Source: Bacillus_BD oryzisoli
GTDB lineage: Bacteria > Bacillota > Bacilli > Bacillales > Cytobacillaceae
Direction of reading: 5' to 3'
Assembly: GCF_036670025.1 (NCBI RefSeq)
Contig: NZ_CP137640.1
Span: forward strand, 3,754,001-3,818,000
Length of the DNA stretch: 64,000 nucleotides
Positions 8,560 to 16,953 of the stretch are shown one piece after another (position 1 is the first letter of the stretch; each line of letters opens with the position of its first letter). A program made the translations under genes and the position numbers. Below the pieces are notes generated by a model, which worked only from the letters and a program-made list of their open reading frames with translations, was not told where the DNA came from and searched no databases.

Positions 8560-9660
8560 TTAGCCCATTTTAATGATTGGTTTGATGGTTGTACCATTTT
8601 TAGAATCTATAACAGCCTGGTTAATATCTTCAAAGTTATAAAACTTCACTAGTTTATTAAACGGAAATTTTCCTTCTTTATATAACGAGATTAATTGAGG
8701 GATGAAAATCCGCGGAATGCTATCCCCTTCAACGACTCCTGTGATGGTTTTATTTAATAGCAGCAGGTCATTCACATCTATTTTTTCATCTGTTCCAAGC
8801 GGCGGCGCTCCAATTTGGCATACCACCCCGCGAATACCTAGAGAATCAACAGCTTGTCTTAAAATACCCGGAACTCCCGCTGTTTCAACGGCATAGTTCA
8901 CACCCCCGGCGACAATCTTTTTCACTTCTTCCGGAACCTCAACATGACGTGCATTAATGGTGTGTGTTGCTCCTAATTCTTTCGCAAGCTCAAGTCGGTT
9001 GTCATGTACATCCACAGCGATAATCGTTCTGCATCCTACTGCTTTTGCAGCCATGAGTGCACTAAGACCAACTGCTCCTGTTCCAAAAACAACGATGCTG
9101 GAACCGGTTTCAGGTTTTAAACGGTTTAATACAGCACCGCTTCCTGTTTGAATGCCACAACCAAGAGGTCCAAGCAAAGCCAAATCGACATCTTTGTCCA
9201 CCTTCACAACGTTACGCTCATTTACAACTGTATAGGTACCGAACGAAGACTGACCGAAGAAAATAGATAAATCATCATTTGAGTGATTGTGATGACGGCA
9301 AGTTCCATCCTCCATTTTTCCGGCAAAATTCAGTTCAAAAAACCTCTCACATACATATGGATGTCCTGATAAACATTGGTTACATTTTCCGCAATGAGCA
9401 AATCCCATAACCACATGGTCCCCAGGTTCTAATGTTGATACACCAGGTCCTACCTTTTCGACTACTCCAGAACCCTCATGTCCTAAAACGGCCGGGAGGG
9501 GAACCGGGTATTCTTGATGCTGGGCCACCATATCGGTATGACAAATCCCTGATGCGACAAGACGAATTAGTACTTCCCCTGCTTTCGGCTCATCAAGTGT
9601 AATCGTTTCAATACGAAAATCCTCACCTTTTGAACTTGTGACTGCTGCTTTAATTTGCAT
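8560..9660 (-). CDS. zinc-dependent aryl/allyl alcohol dehydrogenase (XylB-like)
   Basis: This 366-residue medium-chain dehydrogenase has catalytic zinc ligands Cys40 and His61-Glu62 (GICHTD, GHEGSG). The structural zinc cysteines are Cys90, 93, 96 and 104, and the Rossmann loop reads FGTGAVGL (~196). The long insert after the structural zinc lobe and the C-terminal TTIKPIIKMG are typical of class III-like aryl-alcohol (XylB) and geraniol-type dehydrogenases. It is the first gene after the sigma-54 promoter and is followed by the aldehyde dehydrogenase. Role inferred: oxidation of a side-chain alcohol to the aldehyde for entry into the ring-cleavage modules. AAGGAGGAAGATAT precedes the ATG. 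Confidence 0.87.
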   Translation of the reverse strand: MQIKAAVTSSKGEDFRIETITLDEPKAGEVLIRLVASGICHTDMVAQHQEYPVPLPAVLGHEGSGVVEKVGPGVSTLEPGDHVVMGFAHCGKCNQCLSGHPYVCERFFELNFAGKMEDGTCRHHNHSNDDLSIFFGQSSFGTYTVVNERNVVKVDKDVDLALLGPLGCGIQTGSGAVLNRLKPETGSSIVVFGTGAVGLSALMAAKAVGCRTIIAVDVHDNRLELAKELGATHTINARHVEVPEEVKKIVAGGVNYAVETAGVPGILRQAVDSLGIRGVVCQIGAPPLGTDEKIDVNDLLLLNKTITGVVEGDSIPRIFIPQLISLYKEGKFPFNKLVKFYNFEDINQAVIDSKNGTTIKPIIKMG

Positions 9661-9728
9661 ATATCTTCCTCCTTAGGATTTTTTAACATAAAAAGTGTGA
9701 GAATATTTTTTATCTCACATTGTATATA

Positions 9729-9744
9729 TGCAATTCCCGTGCCA
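9729..9744 (-). promoter_or_regulatory. sigma-54 -24/-12 promoter
   Basis: The minus strand reads TGGCAC-GGGAA-TTGCA, a perfect match to the TGGCAC-N5-TTGCW consensus, 69 bp upstream of the alcohol dehydrogenase start. The adjacent gene at 4989-6923 encodes a sigma-54 activator, and inverted repeats suitable as its binding sites lie about 120-160 bp further upstream. Confidence 0.92.
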
Positions 9745-9865
9745 ATTAGTTAATTATTTAGATTAAAAATAATTTTCTGAATCGTAATACCGTGGCTAGT
9801 ACGTCTATTTTTAATGAAAAGATTCTAGTCGGGGGTGATTTAGGTGAATAAACAAGTGTACATTC

Positions 9866-9903
9866 TGTTCACTTTGAACAATCTGTTCATCTGAGGGTGA
9901 ACA
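9866..9903. promoter_or_regulatory. tandem inverted repeats, probable upstream activating sequence
   Basis: Four half-sites alternate: TGTTCA-CTT-TGAACA, then ATC, then TGTTCA-TCTGAGGG-TGAACA. They lie about 122-174 bp upstream of the -24/-12 element, the usual position of enhancer sites for sigma-54 activators. Confidence 0.75.
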
Positions 9904-9909
9904 AATTGT

Positions 9910-9961
9910 AAAAGAGCATGGGTTCTCCTGCTGACTAATACAGGAAAACCCATGCTCTTTT
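9910..9961 (-). terminator. intrinsic terminator after the DsbA/FrnE-like gene (also symmetric on plus strand)
   Basis: AAAAGAGCATGGGTT pairs with AACCCATGCTCTTTT, with an inner CCTG/CAGG stem. It lies 37 bp past the stop at 9999. Confidence 0.8.
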
Positions 9962-9998
9962 CAAACTACGCACTTTATTAAAAAAAAGGAAATTAAAT

Positions 9999-10700
9999 CT
10001 AATCCTTTTTAGGAATTTCACAACCATTCTCATCACAGTTCAGTCCGTCTTGATTGTTCAAAACGACGATCTCATCTTCTACGATCACCTTTTTCAATGC
10101 CTGTACAAACGTCTCTGTTGGCTGGGCACCGGTTAAAGCATATTTTTTATTAATAAGGAAGAATGGGACGCCTGTTACACGGTACTGTCGCGCTAATTGT
10201 TCTTCTTCCCTAACGACATCTGACATTGCTTCGCTTGAGAGCATGTTCTTCACTTCATCCCGGTCAAGCCCTACTTCTACGGCTAATTCTGTTAGAGTCT
10301 CATGGTCTCCAATATGCATGGATTCAGTAAAATAGGCACGCAGAATCCGGTCTGTCATCTCTTTCATTAAGCCTTTAGTTTTGGCATACATCGTTAAACG
10401 GTGCGCATCAAAGGTATTGGTTAAAATCAGCGTATCCATCTGATAATCTAAACCAACTTCCTTTGCCATTTGAACAACGTTTTGCGTATTCGCTTTTGCT
10501 TGGTCTATAGTCATACCATATTTCTTAGCTAAGGCCTCGTACATATTTTCTTTTACATCTTTTTCCATCGTTGGATCCAATTCAAAGCATCGATACGTCA
10601 CTTCGATTGGATGATCAATTTGTTTAATAGCGTCCTCCAGACGCTTTTTGCCAATATAGCAAAATGGTCAAGCGAAGTCTGTCCACATTTCGATATGCAT
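9999..10700 (-). CDS. DsbA/FrnE-type thiol oxidoreductase with in-frame TGA at active-site Cys11 (candidate selenoprotein UPFC, or nonsense allele)
   Basis: Reading from the ATG at 10700 (GGGGGG ribosome site) gives MHIEMWTDFA, then TGA, then PFCYIGKKRLEDAI, and stays open for 233 codons to TAA. FrnE-family proteins start this way, with CPFC as the redox motif, so TGA (10668-10670) stands exactly where the first active-site cysteine belongs. Starting 22 nt past the TGA is AGCGUC-UGGAG-GACGCU (10629-10645): a 6-bp stem with a 5-base loop whose second base is G, 28 nt from TGA to loop. That fits published bacterial SECIS rules as I recall them. The rest is intact, including the cis-proline motif TGVPFF. 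A start at GTG 10601 would drop the active site. Alternatives: a nonsense mutation (TGC to TGA) or a sequencing error; other genes in this window are broken. Confidence 0.7.
10629..10645 (-). promoter_or_regulatory. putative bacterial SECIS hairpin
   Basis: Minus-strand AGCGTC-TGGAG-GACGCT forms a perfect 6-bp stem with a 5-base loop beginning UG, 22 nt after the in-frame TGA at 10668-10670. The same bases encode the KRLEDA stretch common in cysteine homologues, so the stem could be coincidental. Confidence 0.45.
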
Positions 10701-10819
10701 TACAATCCCCCCTACTCGGTTACTCTCAACTATTATACGGGAATATCTTTTGTTTTACACATGATATGACTTTAATGGCGCACTAACTTCTTCTTTTACA
10801 AAATAAGAACAAAACAAAG

Positions 10820-10850
10820 AACGCTTGAGTGTGTGTTGTACTCAAGCGTT
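10820..10850 (-). terminator. intrinsic terminator after MFS gene
   Basis: AACGCTTGAGT pairs with ACTCAAGCGTT around a 9-base loop, and a T-rich stretch follows on the minus strand. It lies 16 bp past the MFS stop and splits that gene from the DsbA/FrnE-like gene. Confidence 0.75.
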
Positions 10851-10865
10851 TTACTGCAAACTATT

Positions 10866-12173
10866 TCAAACAGTTTCCTGTAATTCTTGGCCGGTAACAG
10901 GAACTTCAGACTTTTTCGGTCTTACGAATGCCCATACAAGCCCGCCAAAAACAAGCAATACCACTCCGCAAACAATAAAGGCAAATTCAAACCCTGCAGC
11001 AGCGCTTGAAGAGTTTTCGATTAAATAGCCGGTTACATAAGGACCAACAATCCCGCCTAGTGAAGTAATGGCCATGAACCAACCTTGAATTTTCCCTTGA
11101 TGTTGTTTGGGAACAAGCTCCATTAAAATGGCTGGGCCTAATACCAACGTAATACAGCCAAATGTTAATCCAAGTGATAATAAGGCAATGGCTAGAAGAT
11201 TCGAACTTGTCATGGACCCGATAAAATAACAAACTGCTCCAGTTGCCATGACGGGACCTAGTACGAACACACGGCCTTTTACAACACTCTTCGTTTTATG
11301 AAAAAGACGATCCGAAATCATCGAAAAAGATATTTGGGACAAAGTAATTAATATCCATGGAAGCGCAACGACGATTGATAATATTTCTGGACTTAACTTA
11401 CGAACATTTTCCAAATAATTAGGCAGCCAGTTTAAACCAATTGTAAATGACCAGTATGTAGCAAATCCACATAAAGCAATGATGATAAAGTTTTTTGACA
11501 GAAGGACAGATAAAAATTTAGTATTCCCTTTGTCTGCTGACTGGTTTACATCTAATTTCGATACAATGGATTCCTCCGCTGATTCCTTTTTCTCCTTAAC
11601 AATCCACAACCAAACAACGACCCAGATCGCTCCAATGATTCCAGTTACAATAAAGGCTGAACGCCAGCCATAATTGGTAATCATACTCATTAAAATAGGA
11701 GCGGAAATGGCTACTCCCAATGGTCCGCCAATGGAAATAAATGAAATCCCGATTCCTCGTTTTTCCTTCGGCAGCCATTTGGATGCCGCTGTCATGGCTA
11801 GAGAATAGGAAGGTCCTTCACCAGCACCCAAAATAATTCTTGTAATCAATAAAAAGGCAAAGCTTGACACAAAGATTGTTGAAACTTGGACAACTGACCA
11901 TACAATGACCATTCCTGCAATAACAACTCTTGTTCCAACTTTGTCAGCAAGCATCCCTCCAAGGACAGCTGAAAGCGAATACAAAAGAAAGAAAACACTG
12001 CCGACTATTCCCCACTGCTCAGCGTTCAGCCCTAATTCATCCATGATAGGAACAGAGGCAAATCCGATGATCGCTTTATCTGCATTACTGATAACCGTTA
12101 ATAAAAATAATAAAGTAATGACAACCCATGCTGTCTTGGATAGTTTGGATTTCTCCGCACTTTTCTGCTCCAT
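10866..12173 (-). CDS. MFS transporter, anion:cation symporter (ACS) type
   Basis: This 435-residue protein has about twelve hydrophobic segments and MFS signature loops, GGMLADKVGTR after TM2 and the TM4 region RIILGAGEGPSYS. The NADK...GFASVP start and the TM8-9 arrangement resemble the ACS family, which imports organic and aromatic acids with protons. It follows the module B operon but has terminators on both sides, so it is probably its own unit. Inference: uptake of an aromatic acid that feeds the hydroxylase and ring-cleavage genes. The substrate cannot be read from sequence. Confidence 0.82.
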   Translation of the reverse strand: MEQKSAEKSKLSKTAWVVITLLFLLTVISNADKAIIGFASVPIMDELGLNAEQWGIVGSVFFLLYSLSAVLGGMLADKVGTRVVIAGMVIVWSVVQVSTIFVSSFAFLLITRIILGAGEGPSYSLAMTAASKWLPKEKRGIGISFISIGGPLGVAISAPILMSMITNYGWRSAFIVTGIIGAIWVVVWLWIVKEKKESAEESIVSKLDVNQSADKGNTKFLSVLLSKNFIIIALCGFATYWSFTIGLNWLPNYLENVRKLSPEILSIVVALPWILITLSQISFSMISDRLFHKTKSVVKGRVFVLGPVMATGAVCYFIGSMTSSNLLAIALLSLGLTFGCITLVLGPAILMELVPKQHQGKIQGWFMAITSLGGIVGPYVTGYLIENSSSAAAGFEFAFIVCGVVLLVFGGLVWAFVRPKKSEVPVTGQELQETV

Positions 12174-12234
12174 AAAGTTAAACCTCCTATTTTAAGAGAA
12201 ACTATTTAATTCTAAAGATTCAGATAATATAATC

Positions 12235-12278
12235 GAAAAAAGTAAGAGAAAAACAAATCATTGTTCTTCTCTTATTCT
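12235..12278 (-). terminator. terminator of the module B operon
   Basis: On the minus strand AATAAGAGAA pairs with TTCTCTTACTT and is followed by TTTTTCG. It lies about 30 bp past the hydrolase stop. Confidence 0.65.
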
Positions 12279-12306
12279 AGGTGTTTTTTCAAACAGCTTC
12301 TATTTA

Positions 12307-13173
12307 TTACTGAACAGCAACTTTTGTGGTTTCCTCTAACAAGAAATTGATCACAATTTCATTAAACTCTTCTGGCTTTTCCCACTGTGGCCAGTGTCCG
12401 GCATCCTTAATGACAATAAATTCACTTCCAGGAATCATTTCCTGCAGCGGTTTTCCTTCTTCAACCGTTGAGGTTGGATCATGATCTGTCCACGCTAGCA
12501 ACGTAGGACAATTGATTTTCCCGCACCAAGAAGAATCCCATGAATACTTTTCTCTTATTTTAATGTCTTGCAGACAAACGATATTGTAAACTGCTTCCCT
12601 GTATTCTGGTCTTGTATAGATATTATAACGGCATTGAATAAGCTCTTCTGTTACTTGACTTTTGTCATACATTAACCATTCAAGTCTTGTTTTCACATTT
12701 TCATAGTTCGCTTCAATCACTGCTTTAATCGTTGATTCCTTTAATTTTGCCATCACTTCTAGCTTGTTTTTCACATTTCCAGGTGTATTTAAAACCATCG
12801 CTTTCACATACTCAGGATGTTCAGCCGCAAACCATGCTGCTACCCAGCCGCCTAATGATTCACCTGACAGATAGACTTTTGATAAACCAAGTGCTTGAAT
12901 GACGCCTAAAAGATGTTCACTATAAAAATCAATTCCATATTCACGATTTGGCTTATCCGTATAACCGTGACCGACCATATCAATACAAATCACACGAAAT
13001 TTTTCACTTAATCCTTTCATGTTTCTAGCATATGCTTCAATATGACCACCTGTACCGTGAAGCAAAATTAACGGTTCCCCTGTACCTGCTTCCAATACCC
13101 TTGTCTTAATTCCGTTTGCATCCAAATAATATAATTTATATTCGATATCTGCTAGATCTGTCCAAATTGTCAT
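12307..13173 (-). CDS. alpha/beta hydrolase, meta-cleavage product (C-C bond) hydrolase
   Basis: This 288-residue protein uses the ATG at 13173 (GGGAGAG six bases upstream; the in-frame TTG two codons earlier is too close). The triad is visible: Ser106 in GESLGG, Asp232 in WTDHDPT and His260 in AGHWPQWEKP. HGTGG (39-43) supplies the oxyanion hole. The motif set and length match BphD/MhpC/XylF-type hydrolases, which split ring-opened 2-hydroxy-6-oxo-dienoates into 2-hydroxypenta-2,4-dienoate and an acid. It directly follows the class III dioxygenase gene, its expected supplier. A hydrolytic rather than dehydrogenase branch implies a 3-substituted catechol giving a ketone-type cleavage product. 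Confidence 0.88.
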   Translation of the reverse strand: MTIWTDLADIEYKLYYLDANGIKTRVLEAGTGEPLILLHGTGGHIEAYARNMKGLSEKFRVICIDMVGHGYTDKPNREYGIDFYSEHLLGVIQALGLSKVYLSGESLGGWVAAWFAAEHPEYVKAMVLNTPGNVKNKLEVMAKLKESTIKAVIEANYENVKTRLEWLMYDKSQVTEELIQCRYNIYTRPEYREAVYNIVCLQDIKIREKYSWDSSWCGKINCPTLLAWTDHDPTSTVEEGKPLQEMIPGSEFIVIKDAGHWPQWEKPEEFNEIVINFLLEETTKVAVQ

Positions 13174-13201
13174 TTTCAACTCTCCCTATTATTAAAGTAT
13201 T

Positions 13202-14179
13202 TTAAACACTCATTGTTTCAGCTGTTGACGGCTGTTTTTGCTCAATCACATTCGCAAACTGCACAATCGCCATGCCAGTTACCCATTCGGGGATTGGCTC
13301 ATAAAAAGCCACTTGGTTTTCAAAGTTTTGCAGTGCTCCCATAAGAACAAGCCAATTGTGAATTTCCTGTCCGCCATTGCCCCCATTTTCTTCAATATAA
13401 TCGGAAGTCCAGCTTCTTAAAGACTGATAATCTTTTTCCGTAATCAGATTTAAAAATTGACGATCCCATTCTTCATTCACAGGCCCTGTTTTCAGGCTCG
13501 TCACTCTTGTTTTTCTTGTTTCTAAATATTCATCAAGCTGCTCAATTTCCTGACGGCCATTTTTTAAAATTTGAACCAAGCCCTGATCTTCTTCTTTTTG
13601 ACTATCTATTTTAGGAATCGGAACCCAGTGTGATAAACCTCCTGAAGCCACAATCGCTACCTTTTTATCAGATTCCCAGGATTCAATGGCTTTTGTCACC
13701 AATTCTCCTACTTGGAAGCAGCGATCCATGGTTGGAAGAGGAGGTGCGGCAGTATTGACTGCAATAGGTACAACAGGAATATCTAACTCTTCATTTAAGA
13801 AATAGATGGCCTGTGTATGACCATGGTCCACTTTCATCCTCATCGTAAACGCAAAGTCAACATTACTAGCCAATCCTGTGTTGAGAATATGCTTCGCTAA
13901 ATCTTTTTCAACCGGAATATCATATTCTGGAATTTGCCAATCACCCCAACCCTCACAACGATCAATTCCAATCGTAAATGATGGCATATGGTCATAAAAA
14001 TAACTATTAAAATGGTCATCCGAAATCAGAACGATAATCTCAGCACCACTTTCCTTTAACCACTTCTTCATTTCGGCAGCCTTTTGTAGAAAGCGTTGTC
14101 CTTTTTCTCCTGCAGCTTCCTCGCTTGTCATAATCATTGGACTATGTGACATCGCAATTCCCGCAATTAACTTCGCCAT
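13202..14179 (-). CDS. class III extradiol dioxygenase, MhpB-like (LigB family)
   Basis: This 325-residue protein resembles E. coli MhpB, 2,3-dihydroxyphenylpropionate 1,2-dioxygenase, along its whole length. It shares MSHSPM near the start (iron ligand His12), DDHFNSYFYDHMP (His56), KVDHGHTQ (His119), SGGLSHW (His184), THEI-like QEIHNW and the C-terminal PIPEWVTG. His119 and His184 correspond to the two catalytic histidines of MhpB. It should cleave a 3-substituted catechol next to the hydroxyls. It lies between the RibF-like gene and the C-C hydrolase in module B. It is unrelated in fold to the XylE-type enzyme of module A. Confidence 0.9.
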   Translation of the reverse strand: MAKLIAGIAMSHSPMIMTSEEAAGEKGQRFLQKAAEMKKWLKESGAEIIVLISDDHFNSYFYDHMPSFTIGIDRCEGWGDWQIPEYDIPVEKDLAKHILNTGLASNVDFAFTMRMKVDHGHTQAIYFLNEELDIPVVPIAVNTAAPPLPTMDRCFQVGELVTKAIESWESDKKVAIVASGGLSHWVPIPKIDSQKEEDQGLVQILKNGRQEIEQLDEYLETRKTRVTSLKTGPVNEEWDRQFLNLITEKDYQSLRSWTSDYIEENGGNGGQEIHNWLVLMGALQNFENQVAFYEPIPEWVTGMAIVQFANVIEQKQPSTAETMSV

Positions 14180-14199
14180 TTTCTCACTCCCATTTCCAT

Positions 14200-15027
14200 T
14201 TAGATGGTTACTAACATTTTTTCATTTGAGATTTCATTATTTGAAATTTGATGGTGCCAAAGGATCGACATTTCCCCTACCAATTGATATGGAAGCTCAC
14301 TACAGGTCTGAAGCATTGATTCCTTGGTCACAATCAATTCAGTTTCAACAGAATGCAGCCCTTTTTTCATTGTTACTATGTAACGGCCTGGGGCAGGCAG
14401 GGTATAATAGGATTCGAGATTGATTGTTATTCCATCCCAGATTCCCTTCACTTCATATGGACGGCCTAGAAAATTGGGAATTTCTTCTACCAATCCTTTT
14501 ACAAGCCTTTCCCTTATACAGGTGGAGCTAATTTTTTCACCCTTGCAGGCTACTTTTTCTACCTTTGTCACTTCAATCAACCCACCGGAATCATTTTTTA
14601 ACCGGTCTAGATTTCCAAGCCCGCGCGATCCATAGGAAAAATCAAAACCAGCGACTGCATGGACAACACCGAGCTGTAGCAAATATTGATAGACAAATTG
14701 TTCGGGCGATAGGGAACCAAACTCTTTATCAAATTGAACAATATAAAAGATATCCACTCCAAGCTGCTCTAACATCTTTTCTTTTTCAGATAAAGGCATT
14801 AAATAGCAAACTTTCTTTTTTCCATTAGTAATAACAGTTTTCGGGTGTGGAAAAAAACTCATAACTGAAAGCTTCATATTTTGTTCCTTTGCCTTTTTTA
14901 AAGCAGTTTGGATGACTTTTCGATGTCCTTGATGAAGGCCATCAAAAAACCCTAGTGCCATGACAGATGTTTTCGCTGACCTTTGCCTACTCGCAAGATT
15001 TTCTCGGGTTATAAAAATCGTTTCCAT
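14200..15027 (-). CDS. RibF-like FAD synthetase (FMN adenylyltransferase), module B copy
   Basis: This 275-residue protein is a paralogue of 1401-2249. It has GFFDGLHQGHRKVI (nucleotide-binding HxGH), SFFPHPKTVI, AGFDFSYGSRG and SSTCIRERLVKG, all RibF nucleotidyltransferase motifs. After LGRPYEVKG the riboflavin kinase half is too divergent to work: no GFPTAN motif, only YYTLPAPGRYIV remains. Predicted reaction: FMN plus ATP to FAD. It sits between the flavin reductase and the dioxygenase of module B, again next to an FADH2-dependent hydroxylase, so it probably raises the local FAD supply. Biochemical activity is inferred. Confidence 0.82.
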   Translation of the reverse strand: METIFITRENLASRQRSAKTSVMALGFFDGLHQGHRKVIQTALKKAKEQNMKLSVMSFFPHPKTVITNGKKKVCYLMPLSEKEKMLEQLGVDIFYIVQFDKEFGSLSPEQFVYQYLLQLGVVHAVAGFDFSYGSRGLGNLDRLKNDSGGLIEVTKVEKVACKGEKISSTCIRERLVKGLVEEIPNFLGRPYEVKGIWDGITINLESYYTLPAPGRYIVTMKKGLHSVETELIVTKESMLQTCSELPYQLVGEMSILWHHQISNNEISNEKMLVTI

Positions 15028-15046
15028 GCAGTCACTCTCCTTTTAC

Positions 15047-15529
15047 TTAGTTTGTGACAGGCTGAACACTTAGTAATGAACGGTATCTGCCGCTATAAAA
15101 AATAAGTGGCTCTGCCTCATCATCAATATGTATATCCGTCACTTTTCCGATAAACAAAGTATGGTCACCCTCGACGTGCTCAGCAGAAACTTCACAAGCA
15201 ATTTGTGTCACAGCCCCAGGAATGACTGGCTTTCCATCAAGACGATCAAACTCTACTTCCTTATCTTTTATTTGTCCCGCAAAAATCATAGAGACTTCTT
15301 GTTGATCGGCACTTAATATATTGACTGTAAACGTTTGACTTTCCTTGATTTTATTTAATACTTTCGCTTTTTCCCCAATTGAAATGACAACTAATTTTGG
15401 ATCAAGGGATACGGACATAAAAGCATTTGCTGTCATACCATGAATCCCTTCTCCGGCCACCTCTGTTGCAATTACTGTGACACCTGTTGAAAACTTTCCC
15501 ATTGCTGTACGAAATTGACGATCATCCAT
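15047..15529 (-). CDS. NAD(P)H:flavin reductase, small component (HpaC/HsaB type)
   Basis: This 160-residue protein has the standard flavin-reductase-like fold: FSTGVTVIAT near the N-terminus, GMTANAFMSVSLDPKLVVISI, and the C-terminal GRYRSL. HpaC and HsaB have the same length and motifs and deliver reduced flavin to the large hydroxylase component. It follows the hydroxylase at 15613-16800 after about 83 bp and is the only flavin reductase in the island, so it may serve both hydroxylases. Confidence 0.9.
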   Translation of the reverse strand: MDDRQFRTAMGKFSTGVTVIATEVAGEGIHGMTANAFMSVSLDPKLVVISIGEKAKVLNKIKESQTFTVNILSADQQEVSMIFAGQIKDKEVEFDRLDGKPVIPGAVTQIACEVSAEHVEGDHTLFIGKVTDIHIDDEAEPLIFYSGRYRSLLSVQPVTN

Positions 15530-15612
15530 TTTCTATTACTCTCCAAAGTTGAATTTCCATGTACCAAGCCGGTAACTTGAAACCAACTTGGTACATATGA
15601 TGCTTTCCTTTC

Positions 15613-16800
15613 TTAACCTCTTACACCTGAATCGAATCCAAATAGTTCTTGGCCATAAGCAGCAACTGAATCTTCATATAAAGAAGTCTTATGAGTTGCA
15701 ACGGATAAAATATCTCTGATCATAAGCTCAATGACACCGCCTTTATAAAGAGCACCGCCGCCTAGCGTTAATAGGATTCTTACTGCGATATCTGTACATG
15801 TTTTCGTAATTTGAGTTCGAATCGCAAAGAATTCGGCACGGCTTGTTTTACGACCATCTTTATCATAGTTTTCTAGCAGTGTTAAATATTTGTCCATTAA
15901 GCTTTCAGCAGAATGGAACTGTGTCATAATTTCCGCTATTACCCTTTGACTGCGAGGTGATTCACTTTCTCTTACGCCATCCATTAAACGAACACGATTT
16001 TCAGTAGCTTTTTTAAACTCTTCAATTAATCTTTCTGCTCCGCCTAATGCCATGTTTGGAAAACCAAGATAAAAGGCTGGATAAAATGGAACATGGTATA
16101 ATGGGTAATCCTTATCGTAATCTTCTTCAGGCGGTCTTCCTGTTGCATCCGCTGCAGTTAGGCGTAGGATTCTTTCCATTGGAACATACACATTATCAGC
16201 AATGACTTGGTTGGAACCGCTTCCTCGTAACCCAAAGGTATCCCAGTTTTTAACAATTTCAACTTCTGATGCCTTTAACATCGGTAAGCAAACTTCTGGT
16301 TTGTCACTATCAGGGAATTGAATCTCTACACCAAGTCCGATCCAATCACTATATAAGCAGCCGCTGGCAAAATTCCATTTACCACTGATGCGATATCCAT
16401 CCCCATCTTTTTCTGCTTTCCCTACTGCAGCAAAAACATCACAGATTAGTCCGCCTTGGTTGACGATTTCATCGCGTCCTTTTTCAGGGAGATAAGCTGG
16501 AAGGATATTGTGTAATGGATAAAGATATGTCAACCAGCCAGCTGAAACATTATGATAAGATACCGTACGAACAATTTTAGCGAACGTTCGTAAGTCAACT
16601 TGCGGACCGCCATATTTCTTCGGTAACATAATTCTAGAAATTTGTGTTTCTTTTATAAGATTGACGACGTTTTCAGAAATGGTGGCATTTATTTCAGCTT
16701 CTCGTGCTTCCTTTTCAGCTAATTCCCCAATTCTTTTTGCGCCTTCTAATAGAATTTCTTCTACTGATTTTGTTTGAGTTTCAACCATTTGCGTTACCAT
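15613..16800 (-). CDS. FADH2-dependent aromatic hydroxylase (HsaA/HpaH-C2 type), module B
   Basis: This 395-residue protein has the acyl-CoA-dehydrogenase fold and is a paralogue of 2412-3614. Shared blocks include GYRISGKWNFASGCLYSDWIG, GLRGSGSNQV, VPMERILRL and, at the C-terminus, LLTLGGGALYKGGVIELMIRD followed by HKTSLYEDS. The flavin reductase gene follows it, completing a two-component phenol-type monooxygenase expected to turn a substituted phenol into the catechol for the MhpB-like enzyme. It heads the module B operon, divergent from the MFS gene at 17052. The intergenic palindrome at 16954-16972 may regulate both. Confidence 0.87.
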   Translation of the reverse strand: MVTQMVETQTKSVEEILLEGAKRIGELAEKEAREAEINATISENVVNLIKETQISRIMLPKKYGGPQVDLRTFAKIVRTVSYHNVSAGWLTYLYPLHNILPAYLPEKGRDEIVNQGGLICDVFAAVGKAEKDGDGYRISGKWNFASGCLYSDWIGLGVEIQFPDSDKPEVCLPMLKASEVEIVKNWDTFGLRGSGSNQVIADNVYVPMERILRLTAADATGRPPEEDYDKDYPLYHVPFYPAFYLGFPNMALGGAERLIEEFKKATENRVRLMDGVRESESPRSQRVIAEIMTQFHSAESLMDKYLTLLENYDKDGRKTSRAEFFAIRTQITKTCTDIAVRILLTLGGGALYKGGVIELMIRDILSVATHKTSLYEDSVAAYGQELFGFDSGVRG

Positions 16801-16953
16801 ATGAACAACCCCTTTTTTAAGTAATGTTTATGTGTTTATTGTTATCGCTTTCAACATTTACACTTTGTTTATGTTGTTTTGTTGATTAACTATAGTTTAA
16901 TTAATTCTTAATTTTCAGACTAGAACAAAAATTATTCATCTTTGATCCTTCCA

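Noticed and set aside
9999..10601. A shorter gene of 200 codons starting at GTG 10601
   Set aside because: It would lack the entire active-site segment, and the upstream codons continue the same family in frame with a good ribosome site, so the full frame with TGA is the better reading.
9999..10700. 2-hydroxychromene-2-carboxylate isomerase of an aromatic pathway
   Set aside because: The fold is related, but the xPFC motif and FrnE-like length and wording fit a thiol oxidoreductase better.
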